Assembly: GCF_000024965.1 (NCBI RefSeq)
Contig: NC_013530.1
Location: 558,001 to 622,000 of the forward strand
Direction of reading: 5' to 3'
Origin: Xylanimonas cellulosilytica DSM 15894
GTDB taxonomy: Bacteria > Actinomycetota > Actinomycetes > Actinomycetales > Cellulomonadaceae
Length of the DNA stretch: 64,000 nucleotides
The position numbers and the translations under genes were made by a program. Below are positions 35,602 through 44,280 of this stretch, piece by piece; the first letter of the stretch is position 1; the number at the start of each line of letters is the position of its first letter. The notes beneath the pieces are model-generated. The model did not search any database, had not been told where the DNA came from, and worked only from the letters and a program-made list of their open reading frames with translations.

Positions 35602-37020
35602 GTGACCAGCACCCGCCCCTTGCGCGTCGCGATCGTCGGCGCCGGCCCCGCCGGCATCTATGCCGCGGACATCCTGTCGAAGACCGACCTGGACGTCTCG
35701 ATCGACCTGTTCGAGCGCCTCCCCGCTCCGTTCGGGCTCGTGCGCTACGGCGTCGCGCCGGACCACCCGCGGATCAAGCAGATCATCGTCGCGCTGCACA
35801 AGGTGCTCTCGCGCGGCGACGTGCGCCTGCTCGCCAACGTGGACTACGGCGTGGACCTCAAGCTCGAGGACCTGCGCCAGTTCTACGACGCCGTGATCTT
35901 CTCGACGGGCTCCATCAAGGACGCCCCGCTGCCGCTGCCCGGGGTCGAGCTCGACGGCTCGTACGGGGCCGCCGACTTCGTGTCCTGGTACGACGGTCAC
36001 CCCGACGTGCCCCGGACCTGGCCGCTCGAGGCCAAGTCCGTCGCGGTGCTCGGTGCCGGCAACGTGGCGCTCGACGTCGCCCGCGTGCTCGCCAAGCACG
36101 CCGACGACATGCTGCCCACCGACATCCCGGCCAACGTCTACGAAGGCCTCAAGGCCTCGCCGGTCACGGACGTGCACGTGTTCGCGCGTCGCGGCCCGGC
36201 CCAGGTGAAGTTCTCGCCGCTGGAGCTGCGCGAGCTGGGTCACGTGCGCGACGTCGACATCGTCGTGTACCCCGAGGACTACGACTTCGACGAGGGCTCG
36301 ATGGCCGCGATCGAGTCGTCCAACCAGACCAAGCAGGTCGTCAAGACCCTCACGGACTGGACCCTCGTCGACCCGAGCACCCACACGGCGAGCCGCCGCC
36401 TCCACCTGCACTTCCTGCACCAGCCGGCCGCCATCCTGGACGAGGACGGCGCCGGGAAGGTGACGGCGCTGCGCACCGAGCGCACCGCGCTGCAGGGCGA
36501 CGGCTCCGTCAAGGGCACGGGCGAGTTCCACGACTGGCCGGTCGAGGCCGTCTACCGCGCGGTCGGCTACTTCGGCTCGCCGCTGCCGGAGATCCCGTTC
36601 GACCAGGACAAGGGCGTGATCTCCAACCGCGAGGGCCGCGTCGTCGACATGGTGGGCGACCACCTGCACGGCGTGTACACCACGGGCTGGATCAAGCGCG
36701 GCCCGGTGGGCCTCATCGGGCACACCAAGTCGGACGCGTCGGAGACCGTCCGCCACCTGGTCGAGGACGTCACCGGCGTCGGCGACGGCGGCGACGTGGC
36801 GGCGGGTGACCCGGCCGGCGGCCGCACCGCGCCGCACGGCGACCCGCAGGCCGTGCTGGAGTTCCTCACGGAGCGCGGCGTGGACGTCGTCGAGTGGCAC
36901 GACTTCGCGCTGCTCGACGAGCACGAGAGGTCCCTGGGCGAGCCGCACGGCCGCGAGCGCATCAAGGTGGTCCCCCGCGAGGAGATGATCGCGGTGGCCA
37001 AGAAGCGCCACTCCTCCTGA
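35602..37020 (+). CDS. fprA: Ferredoxin/flavodoxin-NADP+ reductase (FprA type)
   Basis: This adrenodoxin-reductase-like flavoprotein passes electrons between NADPH and ferredoxin. The FAD-binding [11 protein letters not shown] motif lies at about residues 13-23 and the NADPH-binding [13 protein letters not shown] motif at about 152-164. The '[15 protein letters not shown]' segment typical of the family is present. The GTG start at 35602 follows GGAAGG and gives 472 residues, close to mycobacterial FprA (456). Upstream in-frame extensions are low complexity and were not used. It is probably monocistronic, since a strong terminator follows. Confidence 0.93.
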   Translation: MTSTRPLRVAIVGAGPAGIYAADILSKTDLDVSIDLFERLPAPFGLVRYGVAPDHPRIKQIIVALHKVLSRGDVRLLANVDYGVDLKLEDLRQFYDAVIFSTGSIKDAPLPLPGVELDGSYGAADFVSWYDGHPDVPRTWPLEAKSVAVLGAGNVALDVARVLAKHADDMLPTDIPANVYEGLKASPVTDVHVFARRGPAQVKFSPLELRELGHVRDVDIVVYPEDYDFDEGSMAAIESSNQTKQVVKTLTDWTLVDPSTHTASRRLHLHFLHQPAAILDEDGAGKVTALRTERTALQGDGSVKGTGEFHDWPVEAVYRAVGYFGSPLPEIPFDQDKGVISNREGRVVDMVGDHLHGVYTTGWIKRGPVGLIGHTKSDASETVRHLVEDVTGVGDGGDVAAGDPAGGRTAPHGDPQAVLEFLTERGVDVVEWHDFALLDEHERSLGEPHGRERIKVVPREEMIAVAKKRHSS

Positions 37021-37032
37021 CGGACGACGACG

Positions 37033-37063
37033 GGGGCGGCGACGGGGGAACCGTCGCCGCCCC
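37033..37063 (+). terminator. Rho-independent-type hairpin after fprA
   Basis: GGGGCGGCGACGG (37033-37045) pairs perfectly with CCGTCGCCGCCCC (37051-37063) around a 5-nt loop, 13 bases after the fprA stop. A short T-containing tail follows. It separates fprA from htpX. Confidence 0.75.
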
Positions 37064-37109
37064 TGTCGCGTTCTCCGGGCGTAGGTGCACCGCGGAGGAA
37101 GAGGGACTC

Positions 37110-38009
37110 ATGGGCCAGCGTCAGCACTTCAACGGCGTCAAGACGGCCGCGCTGTTCGGCGTGATGTGGGCCGTCGTGCTCGGCCTGGGCTGGCTGATGG
37201 GCGGGGGCACGCCACGTTTCCTGTGGCTGTTCACGGCCATCGGCCTGGTGATGACGTTCGTGGGCTACTGGAACTCGGACAAGATCGCGATCCGGGCGAT
37301 GCACGCCTACCCGGTCACGGAGCTCGAGGCGCCGGAGATGCACCGGATCGTGCGCGAGCTGTCGACGGCGGCACGGCAGCCGATGCCGCGGCTGTACATC
37401 TCCCCGACGCGCGCCCCGAACGCGTTCGCGACGGGCCGCAACCCCAAGAACGCGGCCGTGTGCTGCACCGAGGGCATCCTGTCGCTGCTGGACGAGCGCG
37501 AGCTGCGCGGGGTGCTGGGCCACGAGCTCATGCACGTCTACAACCGCGACATCCTCACGGCGTCGGTGGCCTCGGCCCTGGCGGGTGTGATCACGTCGCT
37601 GGCGCAGTTCTTCATGTTCTTCGGTGGCGGCGGCCGGCGGGACGGCGGCGGCAACCCGCTGGCGGGCCTGGCGATGGTGATCCTCGCCCCGATCGCGGCG
37701 ACGCTCATCCAGCTCGCCATCTCCCGCACCCGCGAGTACGACGCCGACGAGGACGGCGCGAAGCTGACCGGGGACCCGCTGGCCCTGGCGAGCGCGCTGC
37801 GCAAGCTCGAGCAGGGCACGGCGGCGGCCCCGCTGCCGCAGACCCGCGAGCTGGAGAACGTCAGCCACCTGATGCTGGCCAACCCGTTCCGTGGGGCCGG
37901 CCTCGCGAAGCTGTTCGCCACGCACCCGCCGATGGCGGAGCGCATCCGCCGCCTGGAGGGCATGGCGGGCGGCACGGGCTTCGGTGAGGGCGGCATCACC
38001 CGGTACTGA
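37110..38009 (+). CDS. htpX: Membrane zinc metalloprotease HtpX
   Basis: HtpX is an M48-family integral membrane protease involved in quality control of membrane proteins. The zinc site HELMH is at residues 138-142, and the third ligand lies in [10 protein letters not shown] near 210. Two TM helices occur at about 10-50 and two flank the middle region (about 155-205). The 299-residue length is typical. The ATG follows GGAGGAAGAGG. No heat-shock operator such as CIRCE was seen in the 46 bp upstream. Confidence 0.94.
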   Translation: MGQRQHFNGVKTAALFGVMWAVVLGLGWLMGGGTPRFLWLFTAIGLVMTFVGYWNSDKIAIRAMHAYPVTELEAPEMHRIVRELSTAARQPMPRLYISPTRAPNAFATGRNPKNAAVCCTEGILSLLDERELRGVLGHELMHVYNRDILTASVASALAGVITSLAQFFMFFGGGGRRDGGGNPLAGLAMVILAPIAATLIQLAISRTREYDADEDGAKLTGDPLALASALRKLEQGTAAAPLPQTRELENVSHLMLANPFRGAGLAKLFATHPPMAERIRRLEGMAGGTGFGEGGITRY

Positions 38010-38153
38010 CGGCCTTCGACCAGGCGCGTCGCGTCCCTAAACGGTTCGGGGCCTCGCCTCCGCCGCGCCACCATGGCGAGATGGTCGCTCGTGGCGCGCG
38101 GGACGTCGTCGGGCACCGGAGCCCCATCCCGCGGCGCCGGGAACGGGGTGCTC

Positions 38154-39521
38154 ATGCGATCGACACGGAGACGACCGGCCGTCATGGCGGGTGTCGCGGC
38201 CACGCTGGCGAGCGTGGCCGCGCTGCTGACGGCGCCGGTCGCGCTCGCGGCCGACGGCAGCGGGGTCGGCATCCACACCGAGGGGACGAGGCTCGTCGAG
38301 GCCGACGGCACCGAGCTGGTGCTGCGCGGCATTAGCCACGCGCACACCTGGTACGCGTCGCAGACGCGGGCGTTCGCGGACATCTCCGACGCCGGCGCGA
38401 ACGCCGTCCGCGTGGTGCTGTCCGACGGGACCCGGTGGACGAGGAACGGGGCCGACGACGTCGCGGCCGTCATCGACCGCTGCTGGGACGAGCAGCTCGT
38501 CTGTGTGCTGGAGGACCACGACACCACCGGCTACGGCGAGGAGGGTGCCGCCTCGACGCTGGCGACGGCGGCGGACTACTGGGTGTCGCTGCTGCCGGTG
38601 CTGGCGGGCACCGAGGACCACGTGATCATCAACCTGGGCAACGAGCCGTACGGCAACGACGCCGCGACCAACGAGCGCTGGGCGGACGACACCATCGCCG
38701 CGATCCAGCGCCTGCGCACCGCCGGGTTCGAGCACACGATCCTGGTCGACGCGCCGAACTGGGGTCAGGACTGGGCCGGGATCATGAAGCGCGACGCGGC
38801 GCAGGTGGCCGCCGCCGACCCGCAGGGCGACGTCGTGTTCTCCGTGCACATGTACGGCGTCTACGACACCGCCGCCGAGGTCCGGGACTATCTGGACGCG
38901 TTCATCGCCGCGGGCCTGCCGCTCGTGGTCGGCGAGTTCGGCTTCGACCATTCGGACGGGAACCCGGACGAGGACACGATCATGTCGTACACGCGGGCCC
39001 AGGGGATCGGGTGGTTCGCGTGGTCGTGGAGCGGCAACGGCGGCGGGGTCGAGTACCTCGACATGGTGACGTCGTTCGACCCCGCGCAGCGCACGTCCTG
39101 GGGGACGCGCGTGATCACGGGACCCGACGGGCTGGCGCAGACGTCGGTGCGCGCGGCGGTGTTCGGAGGCGGGGACACCGGCGACGGCGATGGTGACGAC
39201 GGTGACGGCGACGGTGACGGTGACGGTGACGACGGCGGTACGGAGGAGCCCACGGGCGCCTGCACGGCCGTGCCGCGTGTCTCGAACACGTGGCAGGGCG
39301 GCTACCAGGCCGAGGTGGTGGTGACGGCCGCCGCCGCCATCGGCGGATGGACCGTGAGCCTGGGCGTGACGCCCACGCAGATCTGGGGTGCAGCACTCAC
39401 GGGCCAGACGGCGTCCAACGAGTCGTGGAACGGCTCCGTGGGCGCGGGCACGAGCACGACGTTCGGGTTCCTCGGCAGCGGCACCCCGCCGGCGGCGGGC
39501 ACCGTCCCCTGCGCCGCGTGA
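38154..39521 (+). CDS. Secreted GH5-family beta-mannanase with CBM2-like domain
   Basis: The protein resembles GH5 subfamily 8 endo-beta-1,4-mannanases: LRGISHAHTWY, DHDTTGYGE, NLGNEPYGN (acid/base Glu164), DAPNWGQDW, HMYGVYD and VGEFGFDHSDGNPDEDT (nucleophile Glu261). A Sec signal peptide occupies about residues 1-33. The catalytic domain ends near 345. An Asp/Gly repeat linker (about 342-365) leads to an 88-residue C-terminal CBM2-like domain (W-Q-G-G-Y, SWNGSVGAG, TTFGFLGSG). It would cleave mannan in plant polysaccharides outside the cell. The ATG at 38154 is chosen for the signal peptide; two more upstream starts in frame are possible. Confidence 0.92.
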   Translation: MRSTRRRPAVMAGVAATLASVAALLTAPVALAADGSGVGIHTEGTRLVEADGTELVLRGISHAHTWYASQTRAFADISDAGANAVRVVLSDGTRWTRNGADDVAAVIDRCWDEQLVCVLEDHDTTGYGEEGAASTLATAADYWVSLLPVLAGTEDHVIINLGNEPYGNDAATNERWADDTIAAIQRLRTAGFEHTILVDAPNWGQDWAGIMKRDAAQVAAADPQGDVVFSVHMYGVYDTAAEVRDYLDAFIAAGLPLVVGEFGFDHSDGNPDEDTIMSYTRAQGIGWFAWSWSGNGGGVEYLDMVTSFDPAQRTSWGTRVITGPDGLAQTSVRAAVFGGGDTGDGDGDDGDGDGDGDGDDGGTEEPTGACTAVPRVSNTWQGGYQAEVVVTAAAAIGGWTVSLGVTPTQIWGAALTGQTASNESWNGSVGAGTSTTFGFLGSGTPPAAGTVPCAA

Positions 39522-39545
39522 CCGCTTGCCCGGCGCCCGCGAGAA

Positions 39546-40457
39546 TCAGCGGGTGAGAGCGGCTTCCAGGGCCCGCGCGACGCCGTCGTCGTCGTTGGAG
39601 GCGACGACGGCGTCCGCGGCGGCCAGGACCGCCGGGTGGGCGTTGGCGACGGCGTGCCCGACTCCTGCCCAGCGCAGCATCGGCAGGTCGTTGGGCATGT
39701 CGCCGAACGCCCATACGTCCGCCGCGTCGATGCCCTCGCGGGCCGACCAGCGCGCCAGCGCGGCCGCCTTGCTGACGCCGGGCGCGAGCAGCTCGGCGAG
39801 CCCCCCGCCGCCCGAGTAGGCGAGCTGGGCGCGGTCCCCGACGACGTCGCGCACGACGTCGAAGAACTTCTCCTGCGTGGCGGTCGAGATGCGCGGGGCA
39901 GTCTGCCTGCCGGACACGCGCGCGGCGAGAAGGTCCTCCTCGGCCAGGGCGAGCAGCTTGCCCACGGGCGGTGCACCGGCGAACAGCGTGTCCTCGACCC
40001 GCGGCGCCAGCCAGGACGGCTGGATGGTCTCGAGCGTCTCGATGCCGGCGTACGTGTGGTCGAACGTCGGCCCGTCCACCCGTTCGAGCACGAATGCGGT
40101 GCCGGGGACCGCGGCCCGCAGGTCGGCGACGAGGGCGGCGGCGTCGTCGTCGTCGAACCCGCAGACGTCGAGGGCCTGGCCGGTGGCGAGGTCCCAGACG
40201 GCGGCACCGCCGAGGCACACGACGCGCCCGTGCCCGCCGACGATCTCGGCGAGCGGCTCGAGCCAGCGCGGCGGGCGGGCGGTGACGAACACCACCTCGA
40301 CGCCCGCCTCCTCCGCGGCGGCGAGGGCCTCGCGTGTGCGCGCGGAGATCGTCCCGTCGGCGCGCAGCAACGTGCCGTCCAGGTCGGTCGCGACGAGGCG
40401 AGGGGGCGACTGCGGCAACGGCAGCGGGAACGTGGCGGCGGACGAGATGGCAGGCAC
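39546..40457 (-). CDS. Cof-type HAD-superfamily phosphatase
   Basis: This 303-residue protein carries the HAD nucleophile motif DLDGT near residue 25, the threonine motif VFVTARP near 56 and the C-terminal GDMPNDLPML motif near 250, with the large alpha/beta cap (type IIB) between them. Members hydrolyse sugar phosphates or other phosphometabolites, such as flavin precursors; the specificity cannot be read from sequence. The first 18 residues are probably not part of the fold, so an internal start is possible. It faces the mannanase gene tail to tail. Confidence 0.9.
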   Translation of the reverse strand: MPAISSAATFPLPLPQSPPRLVATDLDGTLLRADGTISARTREALAAAEEAGVEVVFVTARPPRWLEPLAEIVGGHGRVVCLGGAAVWDLATGQALDVCGFDDDDAAALVADLRAAVPGTAFVLERVDGPTFDHTYAGIETLETIQPSWLAPRVEDTLFAGAPPVGKLLALAEEDLLAARVSGRQTAPRISTATQEKFFDVVRDVVGDRAQLAYSGGGGLAELLAPGVSKAAALARWSAREGIDAADVWAFGDMPNDLPMLRWAGVGHAVANAHPAVLAAADAVVASNDDDGVARALEAALTR

Positions 40458-40559
40458 CCTTCGGCGTCGGAGGAGCGCGGCTCGGACTGGCGAGTCTATT
40501 CCCCGGGGAACTGGCGGCAGCGCTGTCGGCCCCGCATCGTTGCACGCGGCGGCTCGTCA

Positions 40560-40589
40560 GATGCCGGGGCGCCGGATGCCGGGGCGCCG
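40560..40589. repeat. 15-bp tandem duplication in an intergenic gap
   Basis: GATGCCGGGGCGCCG occurs twice head to tail (40560-40574, 40575-40589) in the 175-bp gap between the HAD gene and the TmrB-like gene. Nothing else of note was seen there. Confidence 0.85.
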
Positions 40590-40632
40590 GCGGACAGGGA
40601 TCGAGCGGGTACCTGCACGACCCGTCCGATGT

Positions 40633-41235
40633 TCAGCGGATGAGCTGAGCCGCCACCTGCAGGCGTCGCATCTGGAAGCGGACCGGAGAGAGGCGAGGTC
40701 CGACGAGGTCCAGTCCGGCATCGGCGGCGATCCACTCGACGATCTCGTCGAGCGGGCGGTCGTCGGTCCGCACGTGCGTGCCGTACCGGTCCTGTGCGAG
40801 CTGCTCGACGCAGCGGGGGATCTGCCGCATCGCCCAGGTCTCGCGACGTCCGCCGGAGCGGATGAACCCCAGCCGGGTGCCCAGGCGCCTGCGGAGCGTC
40901 GCGGGGCTTGCGACCAGCGTGTAGTGACGGACGTCGACGCCGCGCTCGCGGAGCCCGCCGACGATCTCGTCGAAGTAGTCGTCGTTCACGATCGTCATCG
41001 GCACGAGCAGCGGACCCGCGTGCGAGGCCGCCGCCTGGTGCAGCGTCTCGACGACGACGCTGCGCCACAGCGGCAGATCCTGGAAGTCGCCGCGCATCGC
41101 CTGCGGGAGCATCCGGTGCAGCGCTGAGCCGAGCAGCTCAGGGTCGGCGAGGTGGGCTTCGGCCAACCTGCGCCGCAGCTCGAACGCCGTGTGGGACTTG
41201 CCTGCTCCGAAAGCACCGTTGATCCAGATCAGCAC
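40633..41235 (-). CDS. TmrB-like P-loop protein
   Basis: The product begins VLIWINGAFGAGKSHTAFELRRRL, which closely resembles the start of Bacillus TmrB (tunicamycin resistance protein), including the Walker A GAFGAGKS at about 7-14. The rest has a kinase-like fold with the 'DFQDLPLWR' segment. The GTG at 41235 is taken as start because it places the first beta strand directly at the N-terminus; length is 200 residues. Family members are nucleotide kinase-like ATPases and not all confer drug resistance. The gene appears to be alone. Confidence 0.8.
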   Translation of the reverse strand: MLIWINGAFGAGKSHTAFELRRRLAEAHLADPELLGSALHRMLPQAMRGDFQDLPLWRSVVVETLHQAAASHAGPLLVPMTIVNDDYFDEIVGGLRERGVDVRHYTLVASPATLRRRLGTRLGFIRSGGRRETWAMRQIPRCVEQLAQDRYGTHVRTDDRPLDEIVEWIAADAGLDLVGPRLSPVRFQMRRLQVAAQLIR

Positions 41236-41297
41236 GGCAGGAACGCTACCGCCCGGACTCCGCCGCAGGCGCAACACACGCCCACTGCCCGTGGCTG

Positions 41298-41984
41298 TCA
41301 GTCGTGCCGGAAGCGTCGGCGGGCGGCGACGTAGGCCTCCTCCGTCACGGCGTCCCACCGGCCGCCCGGGGGGACGGCGAGGGCGCGTTGGACGGCGACG
41401 ACGGCCCGGTCGTGCGCCTGCCGGGACGCTGCATCGAACTCGCCCGTCTGCTCGACCTGCAGGACGTCCTGGAGGAACCCGACGCCGAAGGGGAACGTCG
41501 CACCGCCGAACTGGGACGCGGCGCGCAGCGCGACGACCCGCTTGTCGGTCAGGGGTCCCCAGCTGTTGTCGCGCTCGGCACCCAGCGCGGCCTGGATCCG
41601 GTACGTCGTCAGGGGTGGTGCGCTCTGGAACGAGACCAGGCCCTGGCCGATGTTGAACGTGCTGCCGCAGTCGGCGTGCAGGTGGTCCTGGTGGAACTTC
41701 GCCGAACCGACGGTGCCTTCCCGGGCGAAGATGACGCCGAGGCCGAACCGCCGGGCCACCCTCGTCGCGATGGTCGCCTTCTGGTGCTCCTCCGCCGAGG
41801 CGCCCTTCGGGCCCCAGTTCACGTCGACGGCGAGGCCGTCGTAGTGCCAGCTGCGTGGGTTGTGCGCACCCTTGTGCACCGTCCCGTGGGCGGGGTGCTC
41901 CGAGAGGCGCGCACCGTCGCGCAACGCCCAGTCCATGAACGCGTCCAGGTTCGCCGCCGGGGCGACCTGTCGTCCGATTCCCAT
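41298..41984 (-). CDS. M15-like peptidase, endolysin-related
   Basis: This 228-residue protein resembles the catalytic part of phage endolysins of the D,D/L-alanoyl-D-glutamate peptidase (M15/VanY-like) type: zinc ligands probably His47 and Asp54 (SWHYDGLAVDV) and His101/His103 (HQDHLHAD). The same layout occurs in the prophage endolysin at 49.8-50.4 kb. The C-terminal half (about 120-228) does not match a recognised binding domain. No signal peptide is visible, so it would need a holin or other route to reach the wall. The ATG has a very strong RBS (GGAGGGAGGAG), part of a hairpin described separately. Confidence 0.75.
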   Translation of the reverse strand: MGIGRQVAPAANLDAFMDWALRDGARLSEHPAHGTVHKGAHNPRSWHYDGLAVDVNWGPKGASAEEHQKATIATRVARRFGLGVIFAREGTVGSAKFHQDHLHADCGSTFNIGQGLVSFQSAPPLTTYRIQAALGAERDNSWGPLTDKRVVALRAASQFGGATFPFGVGFLQDVLQVEQTGEFDAASRQAHDRAVVAVQRALAVPPGGRWDAVTEEAYVAARRRFRHD

Positions 41985-41988
41985 GACT

Positions 41989-42037
41989 CCTCCCTCCAGA
42001 TGTGCGGCACGAGGTGCGCCGCACACCTGGAGGGAGG
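41989..42037 (-). promoter_or_regulatory. 20-bp hairpin sequestering the RBS of the M15-like peptidase
   Basis: The segment 41989-42008 is complementary to 42018-42037 at 19 of 20 positions with a 9-nt loop. On the minus strand the hairpin begins 7 bases after the yajQ stop and ends 4 bases before the peptidase ATG. Its 3' arm contains GGAGGGAGG, the ribosome-binding site. It can act as a terminator for yajQ or as a structure that hides the RBS; there is no T-run. Confidence 0.75.
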
Positions 42038-42043
42038 GCCGAA

Positions 42044-42538
42044 CTACCGGTAGTTGACGAACTGGAGCGCGACGTCGAGGTCCGCGCCCTTGAGCAGCGC
42101 GATCACCGTCTGGAGGTCGTCCCGCGACTTCGACGTGACGCGCACCTCGTCGCCCGTGATCTGCGTCTTGACGGCCTTGGGGCCCTCGTCGCGGATGATC
42201 TTGGTGATCTTCTTCGCGTTCTCGCTGCTCAGGCCCTCCTTGATGGTGGCGGCCAGGCGGTACTCCTTGCCCGAGGGCTTGGGCTCCTTGTCGCCGGTGT
42301 CGAGCGACTTGAGGCTGATGCCGCGCTTGATGAGCTTGGTCTCGAACACGTCGAGGATGGCCAGCACGCGCTCGGGGGAGTTGGCGGTCATGAGGATCGA
42401 CTCGCCGCTCCACGCGATGGAGGCACCGACGTTCCGGAAGTCATAGCGCTGCGAGACCTCCTTGCCGGCCTGATTGAGGGCGTTGTCGACCTCCTGGCGG
42501 TCGACCTTGGAGACGATGTCGAACGACGAGTCAGCCAC
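42044..42538 (-). CDS. yajQ: YajQ-family nucleotide-binding protein
   Basis: This 164-residue protein starts at GTG 42538 ([13 protein letters not shown]) behind AGGGAGC; upstream in-frame residues lack family similarity. Diagnostic segments include [11 protein letters not shown], the '[26 protein letters not shown]' region and the terminal '[18 protein letters not shown]'. YajQ proteins have two ferredoxin-like domains; some bind cyclic di-GMP or RNA. The function here is not specified by sequence. It lies next to tRNA-Tyr, in the opposite orientation. Confidence 0.95.
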   Translation of the reverse strand: MADSSFDIVSKVDRQEVDNALNQAGKEVSQRYDFRNVGASIAWSGESILMTANSPERVLAILDVFETKLIKRGISLKSLDTGDKEPKPSGKEYRLAATIKEGLSSENAKKITKIIRDEGPKAVKTQITGDEVRVTSKSRDDLQTVIALLKGADLDVALQFVNYR

Positions 42539-42670
42539 GGCGGGGCTCCCTGGATCGTGGGTCAGCGGATGGCGTCCACCGTAGCCGTGACGGCGACGCG
42601 ATTTCACGCTCGGGCCGATCGGGCGCTATCGTTGCTCCCGCCCTGCTGCGCGGGGCGCGCACCACACCAT

Positions 42671-42754
42671 GCCAGGTTGCCCGAGCGGCCAATGGGATCT
42701 GACTGTAAATCAGACGCGAAAGCTTCGGGGGTTCGAATCCCTCACCTGGCACCA
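42671..42754 (+). tRNA. tRNA-Tyr (anticodon GTA)
   Basis: The acceptor arms GCCAGGT (42671-42677) and ACCTGGC (42744-42750) pair fully; discriminator A and an encoded CCA end follow (42751-42754). The anticodon GTA is at 42705-42707 within the loop CTGTAAA. A long variable arm and GGTTCGAATCC T arm are present, as expected for tRNA-Tyr. Its 3' end is a likely attachment site for the prophage to the right. Confidence 0.96.
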
Positions 42755-42767
42755 GCAAGACCGGAAA

Positions 42768-42800
42768 CCCCGGGCCACCAGCACGAACGGTGGCCCGGGG
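42768..42800 (+). terminator. Terminator after tRNA-Tyr
   Basis: CCCCGGGCCACC (42768-42779) pairs perfectly with GGTGGCCCGGGG (42789-42800) around a 9-nt loop, followed by TTCTTGCGTT. Confidence 0.85.
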
Positions 42801-42842
42801 TTCTTGCGTTCCCCTGGGGCGACGGCGGCCCGTTCCGGTCGC

Positions 42843-42866
42843 GTCAGCAATCCCGTCAGCAATCCC
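42843..42866. repeat. 12-bp tandem repeat downstream of tRNA-Tyr
   Basis: GTCAGCAATCCC occurs twice in a row (42843-42854, 42855-42866), about 90 bp after the tRNA. It may be an integrase arm-type site or the trace of a small duplication; there is no direct proof. Confidence 0.6.
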
Positions 42867-43023
42867 TCGATGGCGCGGCGGAGCACGTTGATGTGCCCGG
42901 CGGCGGCGGTCGCCTCGGCTGGCGTTTCACCCGCTCGTCGCCACGTGCGTGCGCGGGGTTCGGCCATCACTCAGTGGTGGCAACTACGCTTGTCGAGTCG
43001 TGTGTCACCAAACAGGAGGTCAC

Positions 43024-43449
43024 GTGGTCGAGTTGGTGGCGGTTACTCGGCCGCTTCCCGATGCCCCTGGGTTTCAGTTCCGAAACCGCTGGGTCGACTA
43101 TGCGCTCTACACCCCCGGGCGCTACACCACGTACTCGGCGATGCAGTCTGGGCAGGAGGTGGCCCGCCTGGAGATCGACTGGAAGTCCGGGTTGTACGAG
43201 GGCATGGACCCGGTGGACGGGCCCTTGCTGGAGATCGAGTTCCTCGACGTCCAGGAGGAATGGCGACGACGGGGCATCGGAACGCTCACCGTCCATGAGG
43301 TTGCGCGGACGCACCCGGGCCATCGCCTGATGGCGAGGAGCGAGGACGCAGACGACTTCTGGGGTTCGTTCGGTTGGGCTCGGCACGACCACGCGGATGG
43401 CCCTCGTTGGTATCGCCCGATCTACCTCGCGCCCGAGGGGTGGCGCTGA
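43024..43449 (+). CDS. GNAT-family N-acetyltransferase
   Basis: The GTG start at 43024 is supported by AGGAGG at spacing 5; it gives 141 residues. The central acetyl-CoA loop RRRGIGTL (about 83-90) follows the strand IEFLDVQEEW and is followed by VHEVARTHPGHRLMARSEDADDFWGSFGWARH, the C-terminal GNAT pattern ending in an aromatic strand. The substrate is unknown. It lies between tRNA-Tyr and the prophage and so may be part of the inserted DNA, a 'moron' gene, rather than the core chromosome. Confidence 0.75.
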   Translation: MVELVAVTRPLPDAPGFQFRNRWVDYALYTPGRYTTYSAMQSGQEVARLEIDWKSGLYEGMDPVDGPLLEIEFLDVQEEWRRRGIGTLTVHEVARTHPGHRLMARSEDADDFWGSFGWARHDHADGPRWYRPIYLAPEGWR

Positions 43450-43451
43450 TA

Positions 43452-43730
43452 TCAACGCGTGGTGTCGCCCGAGTCGCCATCTTCGAGTACTTCGCAGCAG
43501 TCGCGGTCGACCCAGGCCGCCCACTCACCCCAGTCGGCGTAGTCGGCGGTAAACGCGAGCCAGCGGCCGGCGCGGTGGGTCACGACCCCGTCGACGGCTA
43601 CGACGCGGCCGGCGTAGGAGCGGGCGGTGCAGCGGGTCGGGACCGGTGCGGGCAGGCGCTCCTGGAGGCGTGGTGTGAGGACCTGGCGGGTGATGAGGTG
43701 GCCGAACGGGTGGGTCTCGGGTTCCGGCAT
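43452..43730 (-). CDS. Hypothetical protein, 92 residues
   Basis: A frame from ATG 43730 (MPEPETHPFGHLITRQVL) to a stop at 43452 encodes a small protein with a Trp-rich end (GRWLAFTADYADWGEWAAWVDRDCCEVLED). I do not recognise a family. No strong RBS precedes the ATG, and an alternative start lies at 43787. It partly overlaps the next listed minus-strand ORF in another frame. The end of the gene is two bases from the acetyltransferase stop, so the two genes converge with no room for a separate terminator. Confidence 0.5.
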   Translation of the reverse strand: MPEPETHPFGHLITRQVLTPRLQERLPAPVPTRCTARSYAGRVVAVDGVVTHRAGRWLAFTADYADWGEWAAWVDRDCCEVLEDGDSGDTTR

Positions 43731-43975
43731 GTGGCCAAGTCGCGTGGGACGGTGACACGGGGCGGGTGGCGACGGATGACCATCCACGCGTGTCGAGCGG
43801 CGGCAGGGAGTGCCGCGATGCCGTCTGCTGCTGCGATCAGCGCGTCGGAGATATCTGGGCGGCCTGCTGCGAAGGCAGCGGAGGCGGCGAGGGTCACGAG
43901 GGCGAGGATGGCGACGGTGGGCACACGCGTTATGTGCGATGTGTTCGTGACCTGATCGATGTCGGGCGGGGGCAT
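43598..43975 (-). CDS. Small membrane protein candidate
   Basis: The first 75 residues (start ATG 43975) look protein-like: a polar start, one TM helix (about 19-37, VPTVAILALVTLAASAAFAA) and a helical segment. The last 45 residues are Pro/Arg/Ser-rich and look like out-of-frame sequence of the overlapping ORF. A real gene with a shifted end, or one joined to the next ORF by a frame change, would fit. Support is weak. Confidence 0.35.
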   Translation of the reverse strand: MPPPDIDQVTNTSHITRVPTVAILALVTLAASAAFAAGRPDISDALIAAADGIAALPAAARHAWMVIRRHPPRVTVPRDLATCRNPRPTRSATSSPARSSHHASRSACPHRSRPAAPPAPTPAAS

Positions 43976-44038
43976 GCCCTTGCTACACCTGATCCGTGGG
44001 CTCTGCGGTCACACTCCCCGGGCGGGACGAAGCACGGC

Positions 44039-44085
44039 CCCGCCCACCCGTGAGAGTGGACGGGGGCGTGTTGTGTCAGACCGGC
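44039..44085. repeat. Left copy of a 47-bp inverted repeat
   Basis: This segment matches the reverse complement of 45297-45343 at 46 of 47 positions; the single difference is A at 44056 against G. It lies within the 305-bp non-coding stretch 43976-44280, which otherwise shows only a -10-like TAGGCT (44237-44242) upstream of the next gene. The repeat can itself fold into an imperfect hairpin. Confidence 0.9.
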
Positions 44086-44280
44086 TAGGGGCCACCCGAG
44101 GGCCCCACGCTGAGCATGGCGGCGGCACCCGATCCCGCCATTGCAGAACGGGGCGCCGCCTCGAACACGCGTTCTTCGTCCGGGTGAATGCGGTCGGGGA
44201 AACGGGCCCCCGAGTCGATCCGGAGAGCGACCGCTGTAGGCTCCGACGGTTCCCGAGAGTCGCCCCAGGAAACGGACCAG

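Noticed and set aside
42710-42970. Minus-strand ORF partly antisense to tRNA-Tyr, considered as an integrase remnant
   Set aside because: No tyrosine recombinase motifs are visible and its C-terminal part is only antisense tRNA sequence.
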